Shown here in pieces: positions 9,953 to 19,429 of a stretch of 64,000 bases of DNA (position 1 is its first letter; every line of letters begins with the position of its first letter). The DNA comes from Candidatus Heimdallarchaeota archaeon B3_Heim (lineage in GTDB: Archaea; Asgardarchaeota; Heimdallarchaeia; Hodarchaeales; Hodarchaeaceae). The notes below the pieces were generated by a model that saw only the letters and a list, made by a program, of their open reading frames with translations, was not told the DNA's origin and searched no databases. The position numbers were made by a program, and so were the translations under genes. The stretch covers positions 23,994 through 87,993 of the forward strand of contig NJBF01000013.1 in NCBI GenBank assembly GCA_003144275.1. Reading direction: 5' to 3'.

Positions 9953-10104
9953 CAATAATATTAATAGGTGGATAATTGTCTACCAAATTTTTAATCTACA
10001 CAATTAATTCAATATCCTTCTTCTAAAAAAAACAAACCAAAAAGATTAATAATTCCCTGATTAATTTTATCCGAATACTGATTAATTACCACATTATGGA
10101 ATGA

Positions 10105-12546
10105 ATGAATATGAAAAAGAATGATTGGTCTTATTCGTTAAAGAAAGGGATATTCCCCTTATTAATGATTTTTATTATAATTGGTTCGATAACTTCATTA
10201 TCGACTGCTACTCCCACGGAAATTAACTCTCCCCAGGGTGTAACTCTTAATATTTTGACGCGTCACTCATCAGAACTGTTCCAAACATTTAAAACAGCTT
10301 TTCTCGCCTCTGATCTTGCTACAGCTGCAGATGTTGACAATGTTATTTTTTATCAATATCTAGAGGGCGCTTGGGTAACTGCAGCACAAACAGGAACAAT
10401 GGATATAGGTTGGGGTGGTGGTCCAACACTCTTTGACAATCTTGTGAGTTTTGATCTGGTAGATAAGATGAATGATAGCGGTGTAATAACGGAAGTTGCT
10501 ACTATTCCTGAAGAGGTTGCAGGAGCAGCAATGAAACGGTATGACGCTGAAGATGATCTTATATGGACAGGTGCAGCAATTTCTTCTTTCGGTTTCACCA
10601 TAAACAAAGATGTTTTGGACTCGAAAGAATTACCCTATCCTAAGACGTGGACGCAATTACTCCGACCTGAATATTTTTCACAGGTAGCCCCACTTATAGC
10701 AATGGGAAATTCACCTGATACTACATCTAATACCAAAATTTACGAAATTATTCTTCAGAAATTTGGTTGGGATCTCGGATGGGGAATTTTAACAGCAATG
10801 GCTGGAAATTCAGTTATTAAACATGGTTCAACAGAAGTCTTAACAGCAGTTACAAACGGTGAAGTAGGTATTGGTATGACAATTGACTTCTATGGATACG
10901 GTGCTCAATTATCAAATCCAGCTTGCGAATATATCATTCCTGAGCAACAATCAATAGTTAATGCTGACCCCATATGTTTAATTAAAGGGGCTAGTCCCAC
11001 TAAACGAGATGCCGCGAATGCTTTCATAGAGTTTGTTTTGTCTGATGACGGACAGGGATTATGGCTTTCAAGTAATATCAATCGTATACCGATAAAACAA
11101 AGTGCTTTTGATACACCAATAGGAGCAACCCGTCCAGATCTTTACAACGCATATAATATCACGATTACTAATGTTGGTATAGATTTTGATGATAATCTAG
11201 CAGCATCCTATCATGGTACTTTATTGTACTATTTCCAAGCAGCAATTACTGATGCTCATTCAGAGCTTACGAGTGCCTGGAGCTCTATTGTAACAGCATG
11301 GAAAAACAGTGGAACATCAAGTACTCCACGAATTCAAGAATATAATTTAACTGAATGGATTCAGAATTTAGGAGCTCCACTTGTTGATATGGCTACTGCA
11401 CAGGCATACTCGAACGATTTGGAAGCGGGAGGTCCGCCTCGTACAGGGAATAAGAGTGTGTGGACAGCCGCAATTAAAACCCAGTATGGTGTTTTAGAGA
11501 CTGCCTCTCTGTCGGCCGCAGAATCTGTTGATTCTACGAATCCACAAATTTCAAATGTACTAGTATCAGCCTTTGATAATGATTCAGCTACAATTACATG
11601 GAGTACAGATGAACCCACGACAACTACCATGAATTATGGATTAACAACAAATCTGGGATTAACCTATTCTAATGAAGAAAATATCCTCGCGTTTAAAGAT
11701 CTTCCAGTAACAAATCACGTTGTTGATCTCAAAGATCTAGTTTCTGGTGGCGAATATTATTTTGAAGTATCTGCCAAAGACCTCAGTGGGAATTTCCTAT
11801 CAGATGATAATAGTGGTTCCTTTTATACTTTCACATTGGTCGATACTGCTGCTCCAGTAATTTCATCGATAACTGCTTCACCTCAAAATGATTCAGCGAT
11901 AATTTCATGGCAAACGGATGAATTTTGTGATTCTAGAGTTAATTATGGCACAACTGACGTGTCGCTAACGGAGACAGTATTTAATGACATTGAAGTATTG
12001 TCGCATCACTTAGTTTTGCTGGGATTAGTTCCGTTAACGACCTACTATTTCGAGATAAATTCTTCTGATGGAGTCTTTTTCACTGTTGATGACAATGATA
12101 GTAATTCCTATTCTTTCTCAACATCTGAAACTCGGGATTTAACTGCTCCAGTGATTTCAGATTTTGAAGTAAATACAACCCTAACTTCTGCTACCATCTC
12201 GTTCACGACAGATGAAGCAAGTACAGTTGTCATTCACTATGGAGTAGGTAGCCCAACAGATTCCGTAAGTGTAACTATTTTAAGTAGTAGTCATGAAATT
12301 ATAATCTCAGGACTGACAGCTGACACCACTTATGTTTACTATATCGAAATAGCCGATGCTTTCGATAATAGTGGTCGTTTCCCAGTAGCAGGTAACAACG
12401 AATTTACCACTGATGCAGAGGATGTAGAAACTACTACAACTACAACTACACGTGACGCAATACCTGGTTTTGATTACCTTAGTGTCTTCTTAGCGATTCA
12501 ATTTTTATTTGGAGTAATCATACTATCAAGGAAACGAAATCGTTAG
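10105..12546 (+). CDS. Ferric-type ABC substrate-binding protein with FnIII-like repeats and C-terminal membrane anchor
   Basis: A signal-like helix (about 14-33) is followed by a periplasmic-binding-protein fold of about 350 residues. Features include the opening strand VTLNILTRHSSE, a MDIGWGGGPTLFD segment, FGFTINKDVL, a GEVGIGMTIDFYG strand and a SDDGQGLWLSS helix, as in type I ferric-binding (FbpA-like) proteins. Three fibronectin type III-like repeats follow (about 485-770; recurrent ATITWSTDE, AIISWQTDE and ATISFTTDE strands). The tail is Thr-rich, then IPGF, one membrane helix and SRKRNR. The FnIII part may hold the binding domain off the membrane. The permease gene starts about 50 bases downstream. 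The ligand is not proven; iron is the family default. Confidence 0.82.
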   Translation: MNMKKNDWSYSLKKGIFPLLMIFIIIGSITSLSTATPTEINSPQGVTLNILTRHSSELFQTFKTAFLASDLATAADVDNVIFYQYLEGAWVTAAQTGTMDIGWGGGPTLFDNLVSFDLVDKMNDSGVITEVATIPEEVAGAAMKRYDAEDDLIWTGAAISSFGFTINKDVLDSKELPYPKTWTQLLRPEYFSQVAPLIAMGNSPDTTSNTKIYEIILQKFGWDLGWGILTAMAGNSVIKHGSTEVLTAVTNGEVGIGMTIDFYGYGAQLSNPACEYIIPEQQSIVNADPICLIKGASPTKRDAANAFIEFVLSDDGQGLWLSSNINRIPIKQSAFDTPIGATRPDLYNAYNITITNVGIDFDDNLAASYHGTLLYYFQAAITDAHSELTSAWSSIVTAWKNSGTSSTPRIQEYNLTEWIQNLGAPLVDMATAQAYSNDLEAGGPPRTGNKSVWTAAIKTQYGVLETASLSAAESVDSTNPQISNVLVSAFDNDSATITWSTDEPTTTTMNYGLTTNLGLTYSNEENILAFKDLPVTNHVVDLKDLVSGGEYYFEVSAKDLSGNFLSDDNSGSFYTFTLVDTAAPVISSITASPQNDSAIISWQTDEFCDSRVNYGTTDVSLTETVFNDIEVLSHHLVLLGLVPLTTYYFEINSSDGVFFTVDDNDSNSYSFSTSETRDLTAPVISDFEVNTTLTSATISFTTDEASTVVIHYGVGSPTDSVSVTILSSSHEIIISGLTADTTYVYYIEIADAFDNSGRFPVAGNNEFTTDAEDVETTTTTTTRDAIPGFDYLSVFLAIQFLFGVIILSRKRNR

Positions 12547-12570
12547 GGGCAAAGTTCCCCCTTCTTTTTT
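12545..12570 (+). terminator. Short hairpin plus T-run after the binding-protein gene
   Basis: AGGGG (12545-12549, sharing two bases with the TAG stop) pairs with CCCCT (12558-12562), followed by a T-run to 12570. It lies directly before the permease gene, so it may attenuate rather than fully end transcription, reducing permease relative to binding protein. Confidence 0.5.
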
Positions 12571-12599
12571 CATAGAAATTTATGTTGAATGAGAGGTTC

Positions 12600-15377
12600 A
12601 TGATGGTTTTCCGCACAAAAAATAGAATTAAAACAGATCTTGATAAATTATCACTCTTTTTTTTATCAGTTGTTGTAATTTTCTTCTTTTTCTTCCTTGT
12701 AATTCCTATATTTGCCATTATATCATCTGCATTCCTAATTAATGGTGAAATATCATTTGATTATTTTGTAGGAGTGTTTAAAAATCCACTTTATTTCGAA
12801 TTGGAGATTGGTAGCTTCCTTTTTCTAACTGGATTTATATTAGCAATTCTATTCTCCTCGAAATTTGTTAAGATTTACAGAGAGGAGAAGAATCTTTCGT
12901 TTTATATTCCTACTCTGATTTATCTATTTGTAGCAATTGCATTCTGTACATTGTTTTCTATGGAATTAGAAACCGTTTTGGAATTTTTATTTGGATTAAT
13001 TTTGGGATTATTGTTTATATCCATTGGAGTCATCAGTAATAAGCTTTTAAAGGAAAAATTCGATGATTACTTCCTTACAAATGCTGTAAGAACGCAATTA
13101 CTATATATTTTACTATTGCCAGTTATTGCCTTCATTATTTGGGTGTTTTTCTCTGCAATTATCCAAGTAATGGAATTAACAGCATCATTCGACGAATCAT
13201 TCAACATCTATTTTTCTATGATTTTAATTATTGTGTTAGGAATCGTTTTTTCATTTTATTATAGTAGACAATTTTCAAAATCTTTAAAATCCTCCCAATT
13301 TCTTAAACCTTTCATTTGGTTAACAAGTACCTGTTTATTCGTCATTGCACCCTTCTTATTGTCGAATGCTGACATTATTATATCTGGGTGGGAAATCAAG
13401 ATATTTCAAAAAATCCCAGATCCAACTTATGGTTATGTTATCAAGATTTCGGGTTTAGATGCTTCAATATTGGTTAATACACTTTTTGTAGCCATTTCCA
13501 CTACGATAGTCTCGGCTGGACTTGGTGTATTCTTTGCTTTCGTTATTGCACGATATGAATTCTTTGGAAAATCCATTTTACGGATTCTTCTACTTATTCC
13601 GCTTGTTGTTCCACCATTTATTGGAGCAATAGGAATAAGACGCATGTTAGCACATCCTCGGGGATCTTCCTTCTTTAATAGATTATTTTATGACACTATT
13701 CCATTTTTAAATTATCCGATAATTCTAGAGGGGCTAACAGCGGTTATTCTTGTGCAATCGGTACATTTTTACACACTAGTGTATCTTAATAGTCTTTCTG
13801 CCTTTCAAAATATTGACCCTTCGTTAGAGGAACAAGCAGAGAACTTTGGAGCAAAGGGTAGAAGAATCTTTAGAACCGTAACTCTACCACTAGCTTCACC
13901 TGGTATTGCTGCAGGGGCAATCTTGACTTTCATTCTAAGTATAGAAGATCTTGGAACACCATTAATCTTTTCTGGAGATACTCAAATAGAAAATTTACTT
14001 ACTACACGAGTGTTTCGCATGTGGATGGATGCTCGAGGTACTTTACAAGGTGATGGTCTTGCACTTGCAGTTATTCTTTTTGTGATAGCGATGGCAGGTT
14101 TTACCTTAATTCGACGTTACGTAGGAATACGAGAATACGCAATGATTAGCAAAGGTGGAACATTTAATCCTAGAACACGAAAAATTTCCAAACGAGCCAC
14201 AATTATGATCTGGCTTAGTACAATACTTCTAATGTTCTTTGCACTTATGCCTCATGTCGGAACTTTCTTACTCTCAGTTTCTGATAACTTCACATGGACT
14301 CCGACAAATCCCGAACACCTTTTTCCAACAGCTATGTCATTTAAACTCTTATCGCCCGATATTGGCGACATTATACGGATTGTAGCAATTCCAATGATCT
14401 GGATCGTGGTCTGGCTCGGTTTCCTTGTTTTCTACAAGTTTTTCAAAAATCGTATCAGATTTCCTGATTCTGAAAAAAATCCATTAACAGCATATGGCTT
14501 AATATCTGGAGCCGCTTTCCTCCCAATGTTGAGTGTTTTTATTTTACCGAATGAACTTGATATCTTTGGCTTCTTTTTACCTATCAATAAAGGTATTGGA
14601 ACAGTTGTAACTGATATTATTGGTGGGATAGGAGAATTTCTTCATATTGAAGCGATTCAATATATAGGAGTAGTAGGAGGATTTAGTGATGTCATTCAGA
14701 GAACAACCATTTACGCTATCTTTGCTATAATTCTAATAATCATATTTGGAATTGCTGCAGCTTTTGTTTTAGCTAGGAAACATTTTCCAGGAAAATATTG
14801 GTTTGATACAATGGTTACCTCTCCAATCGCAATCCCAGGCATCATAATAGGATTTGGTTTATTTAGTTTTTACCTTCCTGTCCTCGTCGACTTATTTGGG
14901 GCAAATATCCAAAGTGATGAAATAATTCCTGGATTCTATATGGTTAATTTCCTCCTAGTTGCAAGTTTCACCGTCCGCCGCTTTCCATTTACGGTAAGAG
15001 CTGCATATGCAGGACTACAACAGACACATGAAACCTTTGAGGAAGCATCAAAGAATCTAGGTGCATCAAATATCCGTACACTTATGAAAATAACAATCCC
15101 CTTGATTGCGATAAGTGTAATAGCAGGTGCGATGATGTCATTTGTATACTCATTAGGAGAAGTTAGTACATCTCTAATCTTACTAGCCTTTGAAGAACAG
15201 GCCACAATCCCTTGGATGATCAATGAAAAGTTTAGAGATCCGCTACCTGTTGCTGGAGTACTGGGAATGAATCAGGCTGCTGCTCTAGGGATGCTTCTAG
15301 TAATTCTGCAAGTTATCATTATAACTATTGCAAACCAAATCCTTAAACGGCGTGGAAGTGCTCTAACAGGGCTATAA
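12600..15377 (+). CDS. Double-length ABC importer permease (FbpB/ThiP type) with extra N-terminal membrane domain
   Basis: About 925 residues with many hydrophobic helices. Two permease cores are visible. The first (about 300-520) has the EAA-like loop EEQAENFGAKGRRIFRTVTLPLASPGIAAGAILTF. The second (about 705-925) has EEASKNLGASNIRTLMKITIPLIAISVIAGAMM. Each contacts an ATPase subunit, so one polypeptide provides both halves of the channel. About 250 residues at the N-terminus add further membrane helices not needed by the core. I prefer the ATG at 12600 or 12603 because GAGG lies at 12593-12596; the ORF also opens at 12582. Its partners are the binding protein upstream and probably the ATPase at 6653. 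Confidence 0.88.
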   Translation: MMVFRTKNRIKTDLDKLSLFFLSVVVIFFFFFLVIPIFAIISSAFLINGEISFDYFVGVFKNPLYFELEIGSFLFLTGFILAILFSSKFVKIYREEKNLSFYIPTLIYLFVAIAFCTLFSMELETVLEFLFGLILGLLFISIGVISNKLLKEKFDDYFLTNAVRTQLLYILLLPVIAFIIWVFFSAIIQVMELTASFDESFNIYFSMILIIVLGIVFSFYYSRQFSKSLKSSQFLKPFIWLTSTCLFVIAPFLLSNADIIISGWEIKIFQKIPDPTYGYVIKISGLDASILVNTLFVAISTTIVSAGLGVFFAFVIARYEFFGKSILRILLLIPLVVPPFIGAIGIRRMLAHPRGSSFFNRLFYDTIPFLNYPIILEGLTAVILVQSVHFYTLVYLNSLSAFQNIDPSLEEQAENFGAKGRRIFRTVTLPLASPGIAAGAILTFILSIEDLGTPLIFSGDTQIENLLTTRVFRMWMDARGTLQGDGLALAVILFVIAMAGFTLIRRYVGIREYAMISKGGTFNPRTRKISKRATIMIWLSTILLMFFALMPHVGTFLLSVSDNFTWTPTNPEHLFPTAMSFKLLSPDIGDIIRIVAIPMIWIVVWLGFLVFYKFFKNRIRFPDSEKNPLTAYGLISGAAFLPMLSVFILPNELDIFGFFLPINKGIGTVVTDIIGGIGEFLHIEAIQYIGVVGGFSDVIQRTTIYAIFAIILIIIFGIAAAFVLARKHFPGKYWFDTMVTSPIAIPGIIIGFGLFSFYLPVLVDLFGANIQSDEIIPGFYMVNFLLVASFTVRRFPFTVRAAYAGLQQTHETFEEASKNLGASNIRTLMKITIPLIAISVIAGAMMSFVYSLGEVSTSLILLAFEEQATIPWMINEKFRDPLPVAGVLGMNQAAALGMLLVILQVIIITIANQILKRRGSALTGL

Positions 15378-15378
15378 A

Positions 15379-15418
15379 GAGGGTTTTTCTTCTCCCTCCA
15401 CTCCTTCTTATTTTTTTT
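15379..15418 (+). terminator. Hairpin and T-rich tract after the permease gene
   Basis: GAGGG (15379-15383) pairs with CCCTC (15394-15398), then a pyrimidine tract ends in eight T (15411-15418). It begins one base after the stop codon. Confidence 0.6.
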
Positions 15419-15528
15419 ATAAATCGGGTGTTTGGCTTTTTCTTTCAATATCAAATGAATAAATTATTCAGCTTGTTCTATCATAGATTTCACAATGAAA
15501 AAGTCCCGATGAGGCACCCCAAAGGGAT

Positions 15529-15588
15529 TTATAGGTAAGATCTCGAAGAATTTTCGAACAAAAATGTCAACGAAAATCTTACCTATAA
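15529..15588 (+). promoter_or_regulatory. Inverted repeat enclosing the transposase start codon
   Basis: TTATAGGTAAGAT (15529-15541) and ATCTTACCTATAA (15576-15588) are perfect 13-base inverted repeats. The ATG at 15564 lies in the loop, next to a smaller inverted repeat TCGAA/TTCGA (15543-15557). In an mRNA begun outside the element this would fold over the start codon. Other insertion sequences such as IS10 and IS50 use structures like this to block read-through expression. Function here is inferred from position. Confidence 0.55.
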
Positions 15589-16760
15589 GGAAACACATTC
15601 ACGATTGCTTAAAAAACTTTCCGTGGACTTCTGATACGCAATTCAAAGCCATCTGGACCTACGTAGATCACCAACTGGCAGGACGAGGGAGAGGACGACA
15701 GGCGTTGCTAAGGGCAGGAATGACTGATTTCAGCGATCGAAGCCTAGAGTATCAACTCCGACAAGCGAACTACTATCTGAAACTCCTGAATGAAGAGGTG
15801 CAGACACGTTCCATAAATATCGATCGTAGACGAATTCATCAGCTCAGTCTTGATGATACCATGAACCAGCGTTTCGGGAAAAGTGTCTATGGAGCCGCCC
15901 ATCAGTATAATCACAGCCAAGGAAATGTGTGTCATGGGCAAACGTTAGTCGACCTCGTGCGTAGTACGGATCATGTCTTGGGGGTCAAGTTTCAACCTTA
16001 TTTACCGAAGAAATACCTCCAACGAGCTAATGGGTCGTTAGATGACTTCGAAACAAAAATTGAACAGGCTTACCAGCTATTAGAAAAAGAAATTTGGCAA
16101 CTCCGTCATCAGGGACTACCTCTGACAAAAATATGGACATCCATGGACTGCTGGTATGCTTGTGAGAAGCTAACTACATTTGTACGTCAAACGGGGACAA
16201 ATTTTGTGCAAGGAATAAGAAAAAATACCCTCTGCCACTGGTTTGGGCAGACTGCGCGGCTTGACCAAATCTTCAATCAGCATGACAAGTGGTACTATCG
16301 GACTGACACTCATTCGGGAAAAAAAACCTTTTTTCAGGAGAAAACGCTCAACCTGGTCAAATACGGACGCTGTAAGGTGTTTGCTGTTCGTAGAGGGGAT
16401 GAAGTACGAATTCGTTATTATGCCACGAATGTTCTCAAACTCACGATTAACCGGTTGTTAGAGCGGTTAAAGGTTCACTGGCGGGTAGAAACCATGCATC
16501 TAGATTTGAAAGAGCGTTTTCACTTAAATGGTTGTAATTCAGGGAAGGATGTACTGAATCTCATCCACTGGCGACTGTGTTACTTGGTTTACTTTCTTTT
16601 TTGCCAATACCAACATCTACTCCATCGAAATGGTGAAAAGATTTCCCTCACTCGTCTTCTCTTTCATTATCAGTATCAATACGATGAGGAACGTGCTCAA
16701 CGCTATTTTTCCACTCCTTTTCGTCGTTTAAAACTTCAACAGCTTCTTGTGACATCTTGA
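15564..16760 (+). CDS. IS4-like DDE transposase
   Basis: A 398-residue transposase with the catalytic acids in order: D97/D98 (LSLDDTMNQRFG), D195 (WTSMDCWYA) and E309 in HWRVETMHLDLKERF, which fits the Y/W-R-E-K pattern of the IS4-type C-terminal motif. It cuts and joins the element ends. A basic N-terminal helical region probably binds the terminal repeats. The frame is intact, so the element may be active or recently arrived. The start codon lies inside a strong inverted repeat that probably limits translation. It interrupts no recognisable gene; it sits between the ABC permease and the kinase-like gene at 16850. Confidence 0.9.
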   Translation: MSTKILPIRKHIHDCLKNFPWTSDTQFKAIWTYVDHQLAGRGRGRQALLRAGMTDFSDRSLEYQLRQANYYLKLLNEEVQTRSINIDRRRIHQLSLDDTMNQRFGKSVYGAAHQYNHSQGNVCHGQTLVDLVRSTDHVLGVKFQPYLPKKYLQRANGSLDDFETKIEQAYQLLEKEIWQLRHQGLPLTKIWTSMDCWYACEKLTTFVRQTGTNFVQGIRKNTLCHWFGQTARLDQIFNQHDKWYYRTDTHSGKKTFFQEKTLNLVKYGRCKVFAVRRGDEVRIRYYATNVLKLTINRLLERLKVHWRVETMHLDLKERFHLNGCNSGKDVLNLIHWRLCYLVYFLFCQYQHLLHRNGEKISLTRLLFHYQYQYDEERAQRYFSTPFRRLKLQQLLVTS

Positions 16761-16849
16761 TGTGAAATCAATGCTATTTCTGTTTATCATATTCCCTCTA
16801 ATTCTTTTAACCACTAAGAACTCATTAAATCGATTTATTTTCCTTGAGA

Positions 16850-17869
16850 TCAGTGATTTGGAATAAATTCTTCTTTCAAGAACTTAATAAGATCACTAAC
16901 AGTTATAAAGGTTTTATCTGCAAAAAATGAGGTAAAAGGACTATAATTCTCTGCAGGAAAAACAGCGAACACATATTTATTATTTCTAAATCCATAAGCC
17001 TGTTCATTGACAACCCCAGAGGAATGGACAATTTCGGGGTAAAAAATAACCACCATTGTACCTTGATCAATAAGCTGAAAATCACGATACACAGTTTGAT
17101 AGAAATCATAAACTCGTATATCTTCGGGTATGTCCAGATGTACTTTTTCAAGTTCCATTGTTCCCGGATCGAATACAACAAATCCTAAATCCCGTAGTTC
17201 TTGAGCTAAGACTTCAATTTCTTTTTTTTTTTCCTCGTCCTTAATATGAGTCATTGGATATGATAGATATACTTTCTCGCTTGTCTCATGTTCGAATATT
17301 AGACGATATAGGGTTGTTGGAGGTTGACGTCGTGCAACAATGTAGAAGGGCTTTTTCAAAGATTCAGCCATAAGTTTAGTTATAAAAGCTTCTTCTTCCT
17401 GCCAAATACCTAACTGTAATCGATTATTCATCCCACCCCAAAGAGGATTAGCTTCGAGAGTATCATAAATATCATTAATCACATTAATAACGGTAATAAA
17501 TATATCTGGTTTTAGTTTGGTTAAATAAAAGAAATCCCACCCAGACATGAGATGTTCACGCCAGCGGAATGTAGCATGAGTATTTATTATGATAGCCACA
17601 TCTTTTTCACTTTTTTCATGATCTTCGACTTCTCTAAGAATTCTTTCAAATACAGTTGATCTTAATGCCTGTAATGTTGGAGGGGATAAATCAAGCATCT
17701 TTTCTCGTTTAACATCCATTCTCAGCTCTTTTGCTGTACCCCACATCATTCTATTAGTGTTCATAATAATGATTTTCTTCTTGGGATGATGTTTTTTGAC
17801 ATACTTTTCCATGTCTCTTATGGCATCAGATCTTCCTGACCCACTGATTCCGCTTATAATTACTCGCAT
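16850..17869 (-). CDS. P-loop nucleotide-kinase-like and nucleoside deoxyribosyltransferase-like fusion
   Basis: The N-terminal 190 residues look like a P-loop adenylate-kinase-like domain: loop GISGSGRS (about 7-14), then a lysine-rich KKIIIMN strand and a DVAIIINTHATFRW strand near 95. The usual Walker A lysine is arginine here. The C-terminal part (about 218-339) starts KVYLSYPMTH and contains LRDLGFVVFDPGTM and VVIFYPEIVHSSGVVNEQAYGF, typical of the nucleoside 2-deoxyribosyltransferase-like fold. Similar two-domain proteins occur in archaea. A role in nucleotide salvage or in sensing a nucleotide is possible but not shown. It is divergent from the SerB-like gene at 18032. Confidence 0.65.
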   Translation of the reverse strand: MRVIISGISGSGRSDAIRDMEKYVKKHHPKKKIIIMNTNRMMWGTAKELRMDVKREKMLDLSPPTLQALRSTVFERILREVEDHEKSEKDVAIIINTHATFRWREHLMSGWDFFYLTKLKPDIFITVINVINDIYDTLEANPLWGGMNNRLQLGIWQEEEAFITKLMAESLKKPFYIVARRQPPTTLYRLIFEHETSEKVYLSYPMTHIKDEEKKKEIEVLAQELRDLGFVVFDPGTMELEKVHLDIPEDIRVYDFYQTVYRDFQLIDQGTMVVIFYPEIVHSSGVVNEQAYGFRNNKYVFAVFPAENYSPFTSFFADKTFITVSDLIKFLKEEFIPNH

Positions 17870-18031
17870 AAGAATGTCCCTTTTTCTTTAATTGGCACAA
17901 GTACTACTTCTGAATCTTTATTGTACTGGTACCTTCTTCTTTAGATACTTTTCGGAATTTTTTATTTAATTTTTTCTGGAAAATCAAAAAGATCTAAAGG
18001 TACATTTATTCTTAATTGACTTGACTAAATC

Positions 18032-18706
18032 ATGACTGTGCGAAATAATCGAATCAGAAACTTTCAAGGATCTTTAATTGCTTTTGATTTTGATGGAACA
18101 CTAACTACAGCAGATTATCGATCTTCATGGCAAGCTGTTCATGAATACTTTGGTACTTGGGCAACTCACGGGAAAACTGCTTTACGACGATTTATTGATG
18201 GCGAGATCAACTATACAGAGTTTTGTATAGCAGATGCTTACCCTTGGATTAACCAATCTGAATCGGAATATCAAAGAGCTTTAGCTACTATCAAATTAAG
18301 AGACGGAATTTCCGAACTTCTTACCTTTTTTAAAGAAAACAAATGTATTTTAGTTATTATATCACAAGGCTTGAAAGATCTAGTTGAAAAGGTTGCACAC
18401 AAATATAATTTCAATTTTTGGGTAGCTAATGAATTAATCCGTAAAAAAAATAGAATAACTGGTGATGTAGAGGTAAATGTAGATGTTCTGGATAAAGGGA
18501 AAATTCTCCAATCGCTTCTTGGATCTTATAAAATTCCTCAAAAGAAATCAATAGCAATCGGAGATGCCAGTGCTGATATAGATATGTTCAAGACAGCAAA
18601 TATATCGATCGCAATAGAGCCTAGTTCCAAAAAAGTAGCAGACTGTGCAGATTTTGTTTGTCAATCTGAAGATTTAAGTGAAATCATTACATTTTTTGAT
18701 ATCTAG
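18032..18706 (+). CDS. HAD-family phosphatase, SerB-like
   Basis: A 224-residue HAD subfamily IB phosphatase. Motif I is FDFDGTLTT with nucleophile D19 and acid D21. Motif II is VIISQGLKDLV. The motif III lysine is in LDKGKILQSLL, and motif IV is AIGDASADIDMFKTA. This pattern fits phosphoserine phosphatase, the last step of serine synthesis. The same window has two SerA-type dehydrogenases at 43.6-45.8 kb, which makes that role plausible. Other HAD-IB substrates cannot be excluded. Its stop lies 8 bases from the convergent tRNA-binding gene, with no room for a separate terminator. Confidence 0.78.
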   Translation: MTVRNNRIRNFQGSLIAFDFDGTLTTADYRSSWQAVHEYFGTWATHGKTALRRFIDGEINYTEFCIADAYPWINQSESEYQRALATIKLRDGISELLTFFKENKCILVIISQGLKDLVEKVAHKYNFNFWVANELIRKKNRITGDVEVNVDVLDKGKILQSLLGSYKIPQKKSIAIGDASADIDMFKTANISIAIEPSSKKVADCADFVCQSEDLSEIITFFDI

Positions 18707-18713
18707 CACCATC

Positions 18714-19388
18714 CTAGAATTTCCGTACAATAAGCTGATGAAGTATTGCATCAACAGCTCTAAGATCAACTTGATTGGGGGCCAAAAATGCCCCTGCTTC
18801 TTCCTCTCTTTCCTCAGAACCAATATACATGGCTTCGGATAGCTTTCCTCCAATTTCTCTTGGTGGAAGAAACGCTACACCGAAATTTCGATTAGGATGT
18901 AGATCTAGGATATTGGTCATTATTGTATACGAATTCTTATTGTCATAGGCGCGTGTAAGTAAAAAATTTCCTATTTTTTGTACATTTCTCACATGAACCA
19001 CTTTTAAATCAACTCCAGCCCCTAATTTAGAATTTGCAGTTTTCATACGACGGCCTAGATATTGGAAAATGTTAATTCCCCAAATAAGATTAGCTAACGA
19101 TAACTGAATGGATGATGGGGTTGAATAAGCAGGTTTGAGAGCTTAAGATAATTGTAATCCATACGTGTGTATGCTCTTCAAGTCATTATGTATTAATAAC
19201 TTGTTTAATGGTAGATAGGAATATTTCATGACCATAAGGGATGATTCAATAGAACGTAGAGTTTTTTCAAGATTCTCTTTTGATAGAGAAGGTCTAAAAC
19301 CTAGTTTTGTAGCAAAAGTCTTTCGCAGAATTTTATGGGCCAGCTCAGCGATAATAATTGGAGGGAATTTGTCTGTTGCTAAACTCAA
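18714..19388 (-). pseudogene. tRNA-binding (EMAP-II/OB-fold) domain gene interrupted by an in-frame TAA
   Basis: The frame runs 225 codons from ATG at 19388 to the stop at 18714, broken only by TAA at 19145-19143 (codon 82). The 32 codons between that TAA and the next ATG at 19046 translate as protein-like sequence in the same frame (for example IQLSLANLIWGINIFQYLGRR), so this looks like one gene. The C-terminal 110 residues carry an OB-fold tRNA-binding domain: VDLKVVHVRNVQK, LLTRAYD, VAFLPPREIGG, SEAMYIGSEE. If the TAA is real, the C-terminal part could still be made from the ATG at 19046 and equals the domain alone. It follows radA by 41 bases, so it is probably in the same transcript. A sequencing error is the main alternative. 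Confidence 0.6.
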
Positions 19389-19429
19389 TCATACTACCCC
19401 TGTATTCAGGAAAAGAGGAAAAGCACTTT

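Larger units (their letters stand above)
15486..16769 (+). mobile_element. IS4-like insertion sequence carrying one transposase gene
   Basis: The transposase gene at 15564-16760 is visibly richer in G+C than its neighbours. The only candidate terminal repeats I find are GATTTCACA (15486-15494) and its inverse TGTGAAATC (16761-16769). They are short, and I see no clear target-site duplication outside them. The element boundaries are therefore tentative, while the presence of an IS is not in doubt. Confidence 0.5.

Noticed and set aside
15486..16769. Firm insertion-sequence ends and target duplication
   Set aside because: The 9-base inverted match GATTTCACA is the best that I found and could be chance; flanking bases do not show a clear duplication, so limits were kept tentative.
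19143..19145. Recoding of the in-frame stop as selenocysteine or pyrrolysine
   Set aside because: The codon is TAA; selenocysteine uses TGA and pyrrolysine uses TAG, and no recoding hairpin is visible.
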